Below are positions 9,000 through 16,580 of a stretch of 64,000 nt of DNA, one piece after another (the first letter of the stretch is position 1; each line of letters begins with the position of its first letter). The position numbers were made by a program, and so were the translations under genes. Origin of the DNA: Flavobacteriales bacterium TMED123 (GTDB lineage Bacteria; Bacteroidota; Bacteroidia; Flavobacteriales; BACL11); contig NHFY01000062.1 of the NCBI GenBank assembly GCA_002170165.1, forward strand, positions 158,722 to 222,721, in the 5' to 3' direction. The notes under the pieces were generated by a model, which saw only the letters and a list, made by a program, of their open reading frames with translations, was not told the origin of the DNA and did not search any database.

Positions 9000-10286
9000 A
9001 TGGCAAAGAAAGCAGAATTACACATTGATGGAGAAATTATTGAATTGCCAGTAATTACTGGTACTGAGAATGAAACTGCAATTGATATCAGCAGATTAAG
9101 AGCAGAAACGGGAGTTATTACTTTAGACAAAGGATTCAAAAACACAGGATCTACCCAAAGTGGAATAACATTTCTGGATGGCGAAAAAGGGATTTTGCGA
9201 TATAGAGGTTATGCTATAGAAGAATTAGCTGAGGAATCTTCTTTTTTGGAAGTAGCATTCTTGCTTATTTATGGCGAATTACCAACAAGTGAAGATTTGG
9301 CTGCATTTGAAAAAGAGATCTCTGAACACACATTGGTTCATGAAGATGTAAGATCTATTTTGGATGGGTTTCCTTCCAAAGCACATCCAATGGGTGTACT
9401 TTCTTCATTAGTATCTTCATTAACTGCTTTTTATCCAAAATCTTTAGATCCTAATCGTTCAGTAGAAGAAATTAACGGAACCATCATTCGTTCTATTGCA
9501 AAATTACCAACACTTGCTGCATGGAGTTTCAAAAACAGGATGCGTCAGCCCGTAATTTACCCAGATAATTCTCTTGGGTATTGTGAGAATTTTATTAGAA
9601 TGATGTTCTCACTACCTACGCTTAATTATGAAGTAAATCCAGTTGTAGCAAGTGCATTAAACAAACTTTTAATTTTGCATGCTGATCACGAACAAAATTG
9701 TTCTGCATCAACTGTTCGTATTGTTGGATCTTCTCATGCAAGTTTATACGCTTCTGTTTCAGCAGGAATTGCAGCACTTTGGGGCCCTCTTCATGGAGGA
9801 GCAAATCAGGCAGTGATTGAGATGCTCGAACAAATAAAAGATGATGGAGGTGATGTAGATAAGTATGTTGCTAAGGCAAAAGACAGATCCGATTCATTCC
9901 GTTTAATGGGATTCGGGCATAGGGTATACAAAAGTTTTGATCCTAGAGCAACCATTATTAAAAAAGCTGCAGATGAGGTTTTAGGGCAATTAGGGGTCGA
10001 AGATCCAGTGCTTGATATTGCAAAGAAGTTAGAGCAAGTAGCGCTAAATGACGAATATTTTAAAGTTAAAGGATTGTATCCTAATGTAGATTTCTATTCA
10101 GGGATAATTTACAGAGCTATAGGGATTCCAACAGATATGTTTACGGTTATGTTTGCATTAGGAAGACTTCCAGGCTGGATTGCACAATGGAAAGAAATGA
10201 GAGAGAATGGAGAGCCTATTGGAAGGCCAAGGCAAATTTATACGGGTGCTACAGAAAGAAAATATGTTCCAATCGAAAAAAGATAA
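9000..10286 (+). CDS. gltA: Citrate synthase
   Basis: Encodes 428 residues and condenses oxaloacetate with acetyl-CoA at the entry of the TCA cycle. An N-terminal beta-rich stretch (LHIDGEIIELPVITGTENET) of the type found in hexameric Gram-negative enzymes precedes the catalytic fold. Active-site segments are LHADHEQNCSASTVRIVGSS, WGPLHGGANQAV and MGFGHRVYKSFDPRA, with the catalytic Asp in NVDFYSGI. It is the last gene of the carA-eno-gltA unit, and a terminator follows 15 bp after the stop. Confidence 0.97.
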   Translation: MAKKAELHIDGEIIELPVITGTENETAIDISRLRAETGVITLDKGFKNTGSTQSGITFLDGEKGILRYRGYAIEELAEESSFLEVAFLLIYGELPTSEDLAAFEKEISEHTLVHEDVRSILDGFPSKAHPMGVLSSLVSSLTAFYPKSLDPNRSVEEINGTIIRSIAKLPTLAAWSFKNRMRQPVIYPDNSLGYCENFIRMMFSLPTLNYEVNPVVASALNKLLILHADHEQNCSASTVRIVGSSHASLYASVSAGIAALWGPLHGGANQAVIEMLEQIKDDGGDVDKYVAKAKDRSDSFRLMGFGHRVYKSFDPRATIIKKAADEVLGQLGVEDPVLDIAKKLEQVALNDEYFKVKGLYPNVDFYSGIIYRAIGIPTDMFTVMFALGRLPGWIAQWKEMRENGEPIGRPRQIYTGATERKYVPIEKR

Positions 10287-10301
10287 AAGAATTTAATTTT
10301 A

Positions 10302-10332
10302 AAAAAAGGGGAGTCATTGGCTTCCCTTTTTT
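10302..10332 (+). terminator. Rho-independent terminator after gltA
   Basis: AAAAAAGGGGAG at 10302-10313 pairs with CTTCCCTTTTTT at 10321-10332 (one G-U pair) around a seven-base loop, and the T-rich strand continues to 10338. The A/T arms make it potentially bidirectional. It closes the carA-eno-gltA unit, and its T-tract merges with a TATTTTTG promoter-like element just before the next gene. Confidence 0.85.
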
Positions 10333-10339
10333 ATTTTTG
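10332..10339 (+). promoter_or_regulatory. Promoter -7 element (TATTTTTG) next to the UbiD-like gene
   Basis: TATTTTTG fits the Bacteroidetes -7 consensus TAnnTTTG and ends 4 bp before the ATG at 10344. If used, transcription would start at or within a few bases of the start codon, giving a leaderless or nearly leaderless mRNA. No TTG lies at the usual -33 distance, so this is tentative. Confidence 0.35.
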
Positions 10340-10343
10340 AGCT

Positions 10344-12080
10344 ATGGCTTATAAGAATTTACAACAGTGTATTTCAGATTTACAGAAAAATGGAGAAGTA
10401 AGAATTGTCTCTGAGGAAGTAAGTCCTGATTTACATATGGCTTCTATTCATTTAGATGAGTTTAAAGAAGGTAAAAAAACATTGTTATTTGAATCAATTA
10501 AGGGGACAAAATATAGGTCTGTTTCTAATTTATTTGGAACTTTAGAAAGAGGAAAGTTTCTTTTTAGAGATAGTATGTCTTTTGTAAAGAATTTAATTGC
10601 ATTAAAATTAAACCCTACCAATGCATTAAATAATCCTGTAAAATCACTATTTACAATTATAAATGGAATTTATTCTATTCCAAAAAAAGTTTCTTTTCCA
10701 AAATCATTTAAAGAAATAAAGATAGAGGACTTGCCTCAAATAAAATGCTGGAAAGAGGATGGGGGAGCTTTTATCACTTTACCTCAAGTATATTCAGAGG
10801 ATTTAGAAAATCCTGGAATTCTGAACTCAAATTTAGGAATGTATCGCATTCAACTTTCAGGAAATGATTATGAGTTGAATAAGGAAGTTGGTATGCATTA
10901 TCAAATCCATAGAGGAATAGGAGTGCATCAAAAGAAAGCAATTAAAAAAGGAGAACCTTTAAAGGTGTCTATTTTTGTAGGAGGACCTCCTGCACATACT
11001 TTTGCTGCCGTTATGCCACTTCCTGAAGGCATGTCAGAATTATCTTTTGCAGGAGTATTAGCAAAAAGAAGGTTTAGGTATGCAAAGAAGGATGGTTATA
11101 CCATTTCTGCAGATGCGGACTTTGTAATTTGTGGAGAATTACACTCAAATGATTTAAAACCTGAAGGTCCTTTTGGAGATCATTTAGGTTATTATAGTTT
11201 AAAACATGAATTTCCAGTTTTGAGAGTTCATAAGGTGTATGCAAAAGAAAATGGAATATGGCCTTTTACTGTGGTGGGTCGACCTCCACAAGAGGACTCT
11301 CAGTTTGGAGCTCTTATTCATGAGATAAGTGGTAAAGCAATTGAGAAAGAAATACCTGGTTTAAAATCACTTAATGCTGTAGATGATTCTGGTGTTCATC
11401 CATTATTACTGGCTGTAGGAAGCGAACGATACACCCCTTATAATCCAACTAAAAAACCACAAGAGTTACTTACTATCGCAAATCGTATTTTGGGAACAGG
11501 ACAAGTTTCCTTAGCAAAATTTCTATTTATTTGTGATGAGGAAAACGGACCTAATGTAAATAATAAAGAGGAATATTTTACGCATTTTCTAGAGAGGGTA
11601 GATTGGGCAAGAGATTTACATTTCCAAACTAAAACTACTATAGATACTTTAGATTATAGTGGAGATGGACTCAATGAGGGGTCGAAAGTTGTAATAGCTG
11701 CTGCAGGAGAGATAAAAAGAAGACTATCAGAGAGTTTAACTCAAATTGATTTACCGACAGGATTTTCAAATCCTAATTTAGTAAGCAATGGAAATTTAGT
11801 TGTTGAGGGTAATGGGGCAATTAAAGATTTAATTTCTATTTTAGAACAACAAAATTTGGAGGAGATAGGGCTTATAACTTTAGTAGATGATTCTCAATTT
11901 GTTAGTGAAGATTTTTCTAATTGGCTCTGGGTTACTTTTACACGTTCCAATCCAGCTAGTGATATTTATGGACTTAATTCAGAAACTAAGAACAAACATT
12001 ATTCATGTTCTATACCTGTTATTGATGCTAGAATAAAAGCACATCACGCACCTATTTTGGAGAGATATGTTTCTTCTTAA
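10344..12080 (+). CDS. UbiD family decarboxylase (probable menaquinone-pathway enzyme)
   Basis: Encodes 578 residues of the UbiD family, prenylated-FMN-dependent aromatic acid decarboxylases. Recognisable family segments are YQIHRGIGVHQKKAIKKGEP, VGGPPAHTFAAVMPLPEG, LSFAGVLAKRRF and the catalytic-region motif PEGPFGDHLGYY, followed by VVGRPPQEDS. Bacteroidetes carry a long UbiD homologue annotated as menaquinone biosynthesis decarboxylase. Because mqnA of the futalosine pathway is in this window (25509-26246), the likely role is decarboxylation of a 1,4-dihydroxy-6-naphthoate intermediate (MqnL-like). This role is inferred. No UbiX flavin prenyltransferase lies nearby. Its 3' end overlaps the convergent helicase gene by 29 bp. 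Confidence 0.85.
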   Translation: MAYKNLQQCISDLQKNGEVRIVSEEVSPDLHMASIHLDEFKEGKKTLLFESIKGTKYRSVSNLFGTLERGKFLFRDSMSFVKNLIALKLNPTNALNNPVKSLFTIINGIYSIPKKVSFPKSFKEIKIEDLPQIKCWKEDGGAFITLPQVYSEDLENPGILNSNLGMYRIQLSGNDYELNKEVGMHYQIHRGIGVHQKKAIKKGEPLKVSIFVGGPPAHTFAAVMPLPEGMSELSFAGVLAKRRFRYAKKDGYTISADADFVICGELHSNDLKPEGPFGDHLGYYSLKHEFPVLRVHKVYAKENGIWPFTVVGRPPQEDSQFGALIHEISGKAIEKEIPGLKSLNAVDDSGVHPLLLAVGSERYTPYNPTKKPQELLTIANRILGTGQVSLAKFLFICDEENGPNVNNKEEYFTHFLERVDWARDLHFQTKTTIDTLDYSGDGLNEGSKVVIAAAGEIKRRLSESLTQIDLPTGFSNPNLVSNGNLVVEGNGAIKDLISILEQQNLEEIGLITLVDDSQFVSEDFSNWLWVTFTRSNPASDIYGLNSETKNKHYSCSIPVIDARIKAHHAPILERYVSS

Positions 12081-13278
12081 ACTTTTTGTTGTTCCACTTT
12101 CTTTTTTTCTTTTTCTTAGTAAGTAATTTGTATTCAGGAGCTTTTTCAAAACCATTTGGTAAGTCCAATTTAGTAATTTCTTTTTCAATTAGCTTTTCAA
12201 TTTCCATAAAGTTCTTCACTTGTTTTGGATTTATAAAGGTAATTGCTTCTCCCGTTCTGTCTGCTCTGGCAGTTCTTCCGATCCTATGTACATAATCTTC
12301 TGCATCATGAGGCACTTCATAATTGATCACTAGCTCAATTCCTTTAATGTCTATTCCTCTAGATAGAATGTCAGTTGCAACTAAAATCTTTATTCTCTTA
12401 TTTTTAAAATCACGAATAGTTTGTTCTCTTTGTTCTTGATCTAATCCCGAATGCATTTCTGAAGATTTCATACCTGCTTTATTAAGTGTCTTTTTAATTT
12501 CTCTTACACTTTTTATACTTGAAGCAAAAACCAAAACATGACTCAAATCTTTACCTTTTCCTTTTAATATTTCTCTAACTAATTTTACTTTTTGACTATC
12601 GTGAGTCATATAAGCGTATTGTGTAAGTCCTTCAGCTGGCTTGGATATTGCCAAGCTGATACTCTCCGGATTTTTTAGAATATTATTTGCAAGCTCTCTG
12701 ATTTTTGGCGGCATGGTTGCTGAAAATAAAAGATTCTGTCTTTCTTTTGGTAGCTCACTTGCAATTTTCATGATGTCATCATAAAAGCCCATGTCTAACA
12801 TTCTGTCTGCCTCATCCAATATAAAATGCTTTACTCCAGAAGTGTCAAAATAATTAAAATCTAAATGTGCTAATAACCTTCCTGGAGTACAGATGATAAT
12901 GTCTGCTCCTTTTTTTAAAGCTTGTTTCTGGTTGTCAAATTCTATACCAGTTCCTCCACCATAAATAGGGTAGGATGAAGAGTTGGTAAAATAGGAGAAT
13001 CCTTCAATTTGTCTGTCAATTTGTTTGGCAAGCTCCCTAGTAGGAGCGATAATAATAGTGTTTACTTTATTATTTTGCTTGGTCTTAGTAAGTTTATCTA
13101 AAATAGGAAGAACAAAGGCAGCTGTTTTTCCTGTTCCTGTTTGTGCGCAAGCTATTAAATCATTATCTTTTTGAATGATTGGTATCGCTTGCTGCTGTAT
13201 TGGGGTTGCATCTTCAAATCCCATCATATCTAAACCGTCTTGCAGTTCGTTTCCGAAGTTAAATGTTGTAAATTTCAT
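12052..13278 (-). CDS. DEAD-box ATP-dependent RNA helicase (RhlE-like)
   Basis: Encodes 408 residues with the full set of DEAD-box motifs: Q motif around FEDATPIQQQAIP (21-33), motif I AQTGTGKT (45-52), Ia PTRELA (79-84), Ib TPGR (131-134), DEAD (155-158), SAT (186-188), and HRIGRTAR (332-339). It ends in a lysine-rich tail (KKKKKRKWNNKKFKKKH) likely to add nonspecific RNA affinity. This class of short helicase is usually RhlE-like and acts in ribosome assembly or mRNA turnover; the exact substrate is unknown. A near-consensus TATCTTTA lies 4 bp upstream of the ATG (13283-13290). Confidence 0.95.
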   Translation of the reverse strand: MKFTTFNFGNELQDGLDMMGFEDATPIQQQAIPIIQKDNDLIACAQTGTGKTAAFVLPILDKLTKTKQNNKVNTIIIAPTRELAKQIDRQIEGFSYFTNSSSYPIYGGGTGIEFDNQKQALKKGADIIICTPGRLLAHLDFNYFDTSGVKHFILDEADRMLDMGFYDDIMKIASELPKERQNLLFSATMPPKIRELANNILKNPESISLAISKPAEGLTQYAYMTHDSQKVKLVREILKGKGKDLSHVLVFASSIKSVREIKKTLNKAGMKSSEMHSGLDQEQREQTIRDFKNKRIKILVATDILSRGIDIKGIELVINYEVPHDAEDYVHRIGRTARADRTGEAITFINPKQVKNFMEIEKLIEKEITKLDLPNGFEKAPEYKLLTKKKKKRKWNNKKFKKKHISPK

Positions 13279-13290
13279 TGGCTAAAGATA

Positions 13291-13499
13291 CTAAAAACAA
13301 TATCTATTTTCCTCAATGAGTTTTTCTGCAATTTCTTTTCTCATCTGTTTAGTGTTAATGTTGTAAACTTTTGTGAATCGTTTTAGGCCCATTAATAAAT
13401 TCTTTGTTCGTCTCCTTCTGCAAAATGATACGCAATATGCGATCTAATAATTCCAGATCTAATTACCACTGCCTTATTAATATGTTTATTTAGTTTCAT
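13291..13499 (-). pseudogene. Collapsed beta-oxidation operon: fadB N-terminus fused to fadE C-terminus
   Basis: Reading from an ATG at 13499 (overlapping the end of marR), the first 27 codons give MKLNKHINKAVVIRSGIIRS and then HIAYHFA. This matches the N-terminal Rossmann segment of the Bacteroidetes 3-hydroxyacyl-CoA dehydrogenase (family pattern INKVAVLGSGVMGS.IACHFA), with two glycines of the dinucleotide loop changed to Arg. At 13418 the frame passes directly into EGDEQR. After a one-base frameshift it reads LLMGLKRFTK and ends IAEKLIEENRYCF at the stop 13293-13291. That is the C-terminal end of the flavobacterial acyl-CoA dehydrogenase (family pattern GDEQRMMLMGLKRFTK). The bodies of fadB and fadE, and a fadA normally between them, are absent. 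In the original frame a stop occurs at 13394-13392. No functional protein is expected. Confidence 0.85.
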
Positions 13500-13914
13500 C
13501 TATAACTTTATTTATCTTTTTTAGTATGGTAAAGAAGGTGTGTATTTCTTTTTTTGTAAAGTGAGAAAAAATAGTTTCGTTAAAGTTAATAACTACTTTT
13601 TTTGCTACTTCACGTGAATCCATTCCCATTGGAGTAAGGTGGATTACTACTTTTCTTTTGTCGTTTGGGTCAGGCTTTCTCTCAATTACACCTAAATCTT
13701 CGAGTTTGTTTAAAGAGCGTGATAGGGAAGTAGCTTCCATCCCCATACTTGGGCCTAATTGTGTAGAAGGCGTACCTTCCATAATGTCAATGTTTAGAAT
13801 TATCATACCGAGCGCCATGCTTGCCATATATTCTGTGGCTGTTCGATTGTACATCTTACTGATTTTATACCAAGTTTTTCTGATGTTGTAGTCAATAGTA
13901 TCTTCAGGCAACAT
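13486..13914 (-). CDS. MarR family transcriptional regulator
   Basis: Encodes 142 residues with a winged-helix DNA-binding domain. The segment GTPSTQLGPSMGMEATSLSR gives the recognition helix, and DLGVIERKPDPNDKRKVVIH is the characteristic wing (DxRxxxxxLT-type, here NDKRKVVIHLTPMG). MarR proteins of this Bacteroidetes group usually head a fadB-fadA-fadE operon and respond to acyl-CoA or fatty acids; that operon is reduced here to the remnant just downstream, whose ATG lies inside the marR stop region. The gene is divergent from an acyl-CoA synthetase, with a perfect 14-bp palindrome between them, so it probably still represses that gene and itself. Effector is inferred, not shown. Confidence 0.93.
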   Translation of the reverse strand: MLPEDTIDYNIRKTWYKISKMYNRTATEYMASMALGMIILNIDIMEGTPSTQLGPSMGMEATSLSRSLNKLEDLGVIERKPDPNDKRKVVIHLTPMGMDSREVAKKVVINFNETIFSHFTKKEIHTFFTILKKINKVIDETK

Positions 13915-13957
13915 ATTTTTTGTATTAATAATTTAATTTTAGCTAAAATAAACAATG

Positions 13958-13971
13958 TTATGCATGCATAA
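13958..13971. promoter_or_regulatory. Palindromic operator, probably for the MarR regulator
   Basis: TTATGCATGCATAA is a perfect 14-bp palindrome in the 111-bp divergent region between marR and the acyl-CoA synthetase gene. A partial copy of its half-site, TTGCATAA, occurs 6 bp further on. The palindrome lies about 25 bp before a near-consensus -7 element (TATATTTA, 13996-14003) of the synthetase gene, so a bound dimer would cover its -33 region. Assignment to MarR is inferred from symmetry and position. Confidence 0.65.
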
Positions 13972-14025
13972 TAAAATTGCATAAAAAATTTCTTTTATAT
14001 TTATCCTTCAATAAAAAATGAACTG

Positions 14026-15657
14026 ATGAAGTATTTATCACCCCTTGAGATGCTCTATAAATGGGAGCAAAAAAAAGCAAATGAAATATATTTAAGCCAG
14101 CCTATTGATGGCGTATGGCACAATTGGACATGGAAAGAATTAGGGGAGGAGGTAAGAAAGATGGCTGCTTATTTACAATCTCTAAATCTTCCACAGAAAA
14201 GTAAAATAGGAATACTATCTAAGAACTGTTCACATTGGATAATGAGTGATTTAGCCATTATGATGAGTGGACATATTTCAGTTCCACTCTATCCTAACTT
14301 AAATGCGGCAACTTTACAGAAAATTTTAATCCATTCTGAAACCAAAGTTTTGTTTGTAGGTAAATTGGATAATTATGAAGTTATGAAGCCTGGTGTTCCA
14401 ACTGATATACAATGCATTGCTTATCCTTTTTATACAGAAAATTATCCAATATGGGATGAAATCACAAAATGTATCACTCCATTATCAGAAAATATAATAA
14501 GAAAAGAAGATGAGTTAGCTACTATAATCTATACTTCAGGAACCACAGGAGATCCAAAAGGAGTAATGCATAAGTTCTTCAATTTTGCATTTTCAACCAC
14601 CCATGCTGTAAATGCATTACCATTAAAAAATGAAACGTTTTTTTCGTACTTGCCACTATGTCATATTGCAGAACGCCTTTTAGTGATGATGGGTAGCTTG
14701 TATACAGGAGGTAGAGTTTCCTTTGCAGAAAGTTTAGACACTTTTGCATCTAATTTATCGGAAGCATCTCCAACTGTTTTTTTAGGAGTGCCAAGAATAT
14801 GGACAAAATTCCAACAAGGAATTATAGGGAAGTTACCACAAAAGAAATTAAATATTTTATTGTCAATTCCACTAATTTCCTCACTAATAAAAAAGAAGAT
14901 TCAGAAAGGATTAGGGTTAAGTAAGGCAAATAATATTTTTACAGGAGCTGCTCCAACACCAGCTCCATTGATAAGATGGTTTGCTAGATTAGGAATTACC
15001 ATCCAAGAGGCTTATGCAATGACAGAAAACTGTTGTTATTCTCATGTTAGTTTTAAGCATAAAATCAAAATTGGTTCAGTAGGTCAGGCGCTTCCTAATT
15101 GTGAAGTAAAACTTTCTGAGCAAAATGAAATCTTAATAAAGCATGATGCTTTAATGGATGGTTATTATAAAGACCAGCAACAGACAGCTGAAACCATAAA
15201 AAATGGTTGGTTGCATACTGGAGATGAAGGAGCTATTGATGATGAGGGTTTCTTGAGTATAACAGGCAGAGTAAAAGATATTTTCAAAACTTCAAAAGGA
15301 AAATATGTTGCACCTTCACCAATAGAAATGAAGCTTTCAGCGAATAAAAACTTGGAACAAATATGTGTGGTGGGAGATGGTATTCCTCAGCCTATTGCAC
15401 TGATTGTACTTTCTAAAAGAGGAAAGACAAAATCTAAAAAATCTTTAGTCTTAAGTTTAGAAAAGAGCTTGGAAATTATCAATCCTAAAATAGATAGTCA
15501 TGAGAAGCTAAAAAGTATAGTAGTGCTTGCTGAGGAATGGACAGTTGAGAATAAATTACTTACTCCCACAATGAAGATTAAGCGTAATTCAATTGAAAAG
15601 TTACATAAAGATAATTATACGAAATGGTATGAAAGTGGAAAGATTATATTAGAATAA
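14026..15657 (+). CDS. Long-chain acyl-CoA synthetase (AMP-binding enzyme)
   Basis: Encodes 543 residues of the adenylate-forming superfamily. The ATP-binding P-loop is TIIYTSGTTGDPKGVMHK (around residues 167-184); LPLCHIAERLLVMM and the adenine-binding motif QEAYAMTENCCYSH follow. The hinge is GRVKDIFKTSKGKYVAPSPI, and the end LTPTMKIKRNSIEKL is typical of fatty acyl-CoA ligases. It activates free fatty acids to acyl-CoA. It is divergent from marR across an operator palindrome. Since the beta-oxidation genes behind marR are decayed, its product may now feed lipid synthesis or remodelling rather than degradation; that is inference. Confidence 0.93.
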   Translation: MKYLSPLEMLYKWEQKKANEIYLSQPIDGVWHNWTWKELGEEVRKMAAYLQSLNLPQKSKIGILSKNCSHWIMSDLAIMMSGHISVPLYPNLNAATLQKILIHSETKVLFVGKLDNYEVMKPGVPTDIQCIAYPFYTENYPIWDEITKCITPLSENIIRKEDELATIIYTSGTTGDPKGVMHKFFNFAFSTTHAVNALPLKNETFFSYLPLCHIAERLLVMMGSLYTGGRVSFAESLDTFASNLSEASPTVFLGVPRIWTKFQQGIIGKLPQKKLNILLSIPLISSLIKKKIQKGLGLSKANNIFTGAAPTPAPLIRWFARLGITIQEAYAMTENCCYSHVSFKHKIKIGSVGQALPNCEVKLSEQNEILIKHDALMDGYYKDQQQTAETIKNGWLHTGDEGAIDDEGFLSITGRVKDIFKTSKGKYVAPSPIEMKLSANKNLEQICVVGDGIPQPIALIVLSKRGKTKSKKSLVLSLEKSLEIINPKIDSHEKLKSIVVLAEEWTVENKLLTPTMKIKRNSIEKLHKDNYTKWYESGKIILE

Positions 15658-15726
15658 AATTTTATTAAAGTCATAAAATATCCTACATAAGATTTTTATA
15701 TTACATTCATTCTTTTATAAATTATA

Positions 15727-16575
15727 TTATTTTTCTAGCTTTTCTAACTTTTTCTCTATGGCTGTGAGTTTCTCTAATATTTCAGTTTCTTTTGATATAA
15801 TTTCGTTTTCTTTTTCTAATATTTCATTTTGATTTTTGAGTTGTTCTCTTTGCTTTTTACTTCTAGTTAGCTCAGCAGATACAATCCCTGTTGGGACAGC
15901 AATTATACCATATCCTAAAATCATAATAAGTGAAGCCACAAATTTACCAAGTGTAGTATATGGTACAATATCACCATATCCAACAGTAGTTAATGTTACA
16001 ATAGCCCAATAAATACTTCTAGGGATGGATGTAAAACCGTGAGTGCCATGTTCGATAAGGTACATGAGAGTTCCCATAATAATAACAAGAACAAAAACTG
16101 ATGTTAGGAATACGACGATTTTTCCTCTACTTTCTCTTAAAGCTGATATTAAAGTTCTTGAACCTTTTACATAACGAACTAGTTTTAAAATTCTGAAGAT
16201 TCTTAATAAACGCAATGCTCTAGCAACAAAGAAGTATTGTGATTGAGGAAATAAAGGCATTAAATAAGTTGGTGCAAATGCTAAAAAGTCAATTATTCCA
16301 TAAAAACTGAAAACATACTTTAACGGTTTTCCTGTTGCATAAACTCTTAGTATGTACTCAATTGTAAAGAGAATCGTTACTACCCACTCGAAAACATTGA
16401 ATGCAACACCATATTTAATGTTAATAGGTTCAACACTTTCTAAAATTACAACGATGATACTTGAAATGATAGCAATTAATAATAGAATGTCAAAAAGTTT
16501 CCCTCCAAAAGTATCAGACTCAAAAATGATTTCTTGAATTTTACGTTTTATTGATTCTGATCTTGCTTTTTCCAT
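15727..16575 (-). CDS. Voltage-gated-type potassium/ion channel protein
   Basis: Encodes 282 residues with six membrane segments. Residues 119-134 form an S4-like helix with regularly spaced arginines (ALRLLRIFRILKLVR), and the pore selectivity filter TVGYGD is at 197-202, predicting K+ selectivity. S1-S4 and the pore occupy about residues 25-235. The C-terminal 50 residues are a charged coiled coil (repeated EKENEI / EILEKL units) that could tetramerise the channel. It starts 5 bp after the M3 peptidase stop, as third gene of a minus-strand operon. No ligand-binding domain is present. Confidence 0.92.
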   Translation of the reverse strand: MEKARSESIKRKIQEIIFESDTFGGKLFDILLLIAIISSIIVVILESVEPINIKYGVAFNVFEWVVTILFTIEYILRVYATGKPLKYVFSFYGIIDFLAFAPTYLMPLFPQSQYFFVARALRLLRIFRILKLVRYVKGSRTLISALRESRGKIVVFLTSVFVLVIIMGTLMYLIEHGTHGFTSIPRSIYWAIVTLTTVGYGDIVPYTTLGKFVASLIMILGYGIIAVPTGIVSAELTRSKKQREQLKNQNEILEKENEIISKETEILEKLTAIEKKLEKLEK

Positions 16576-16580
16576 GCTTT

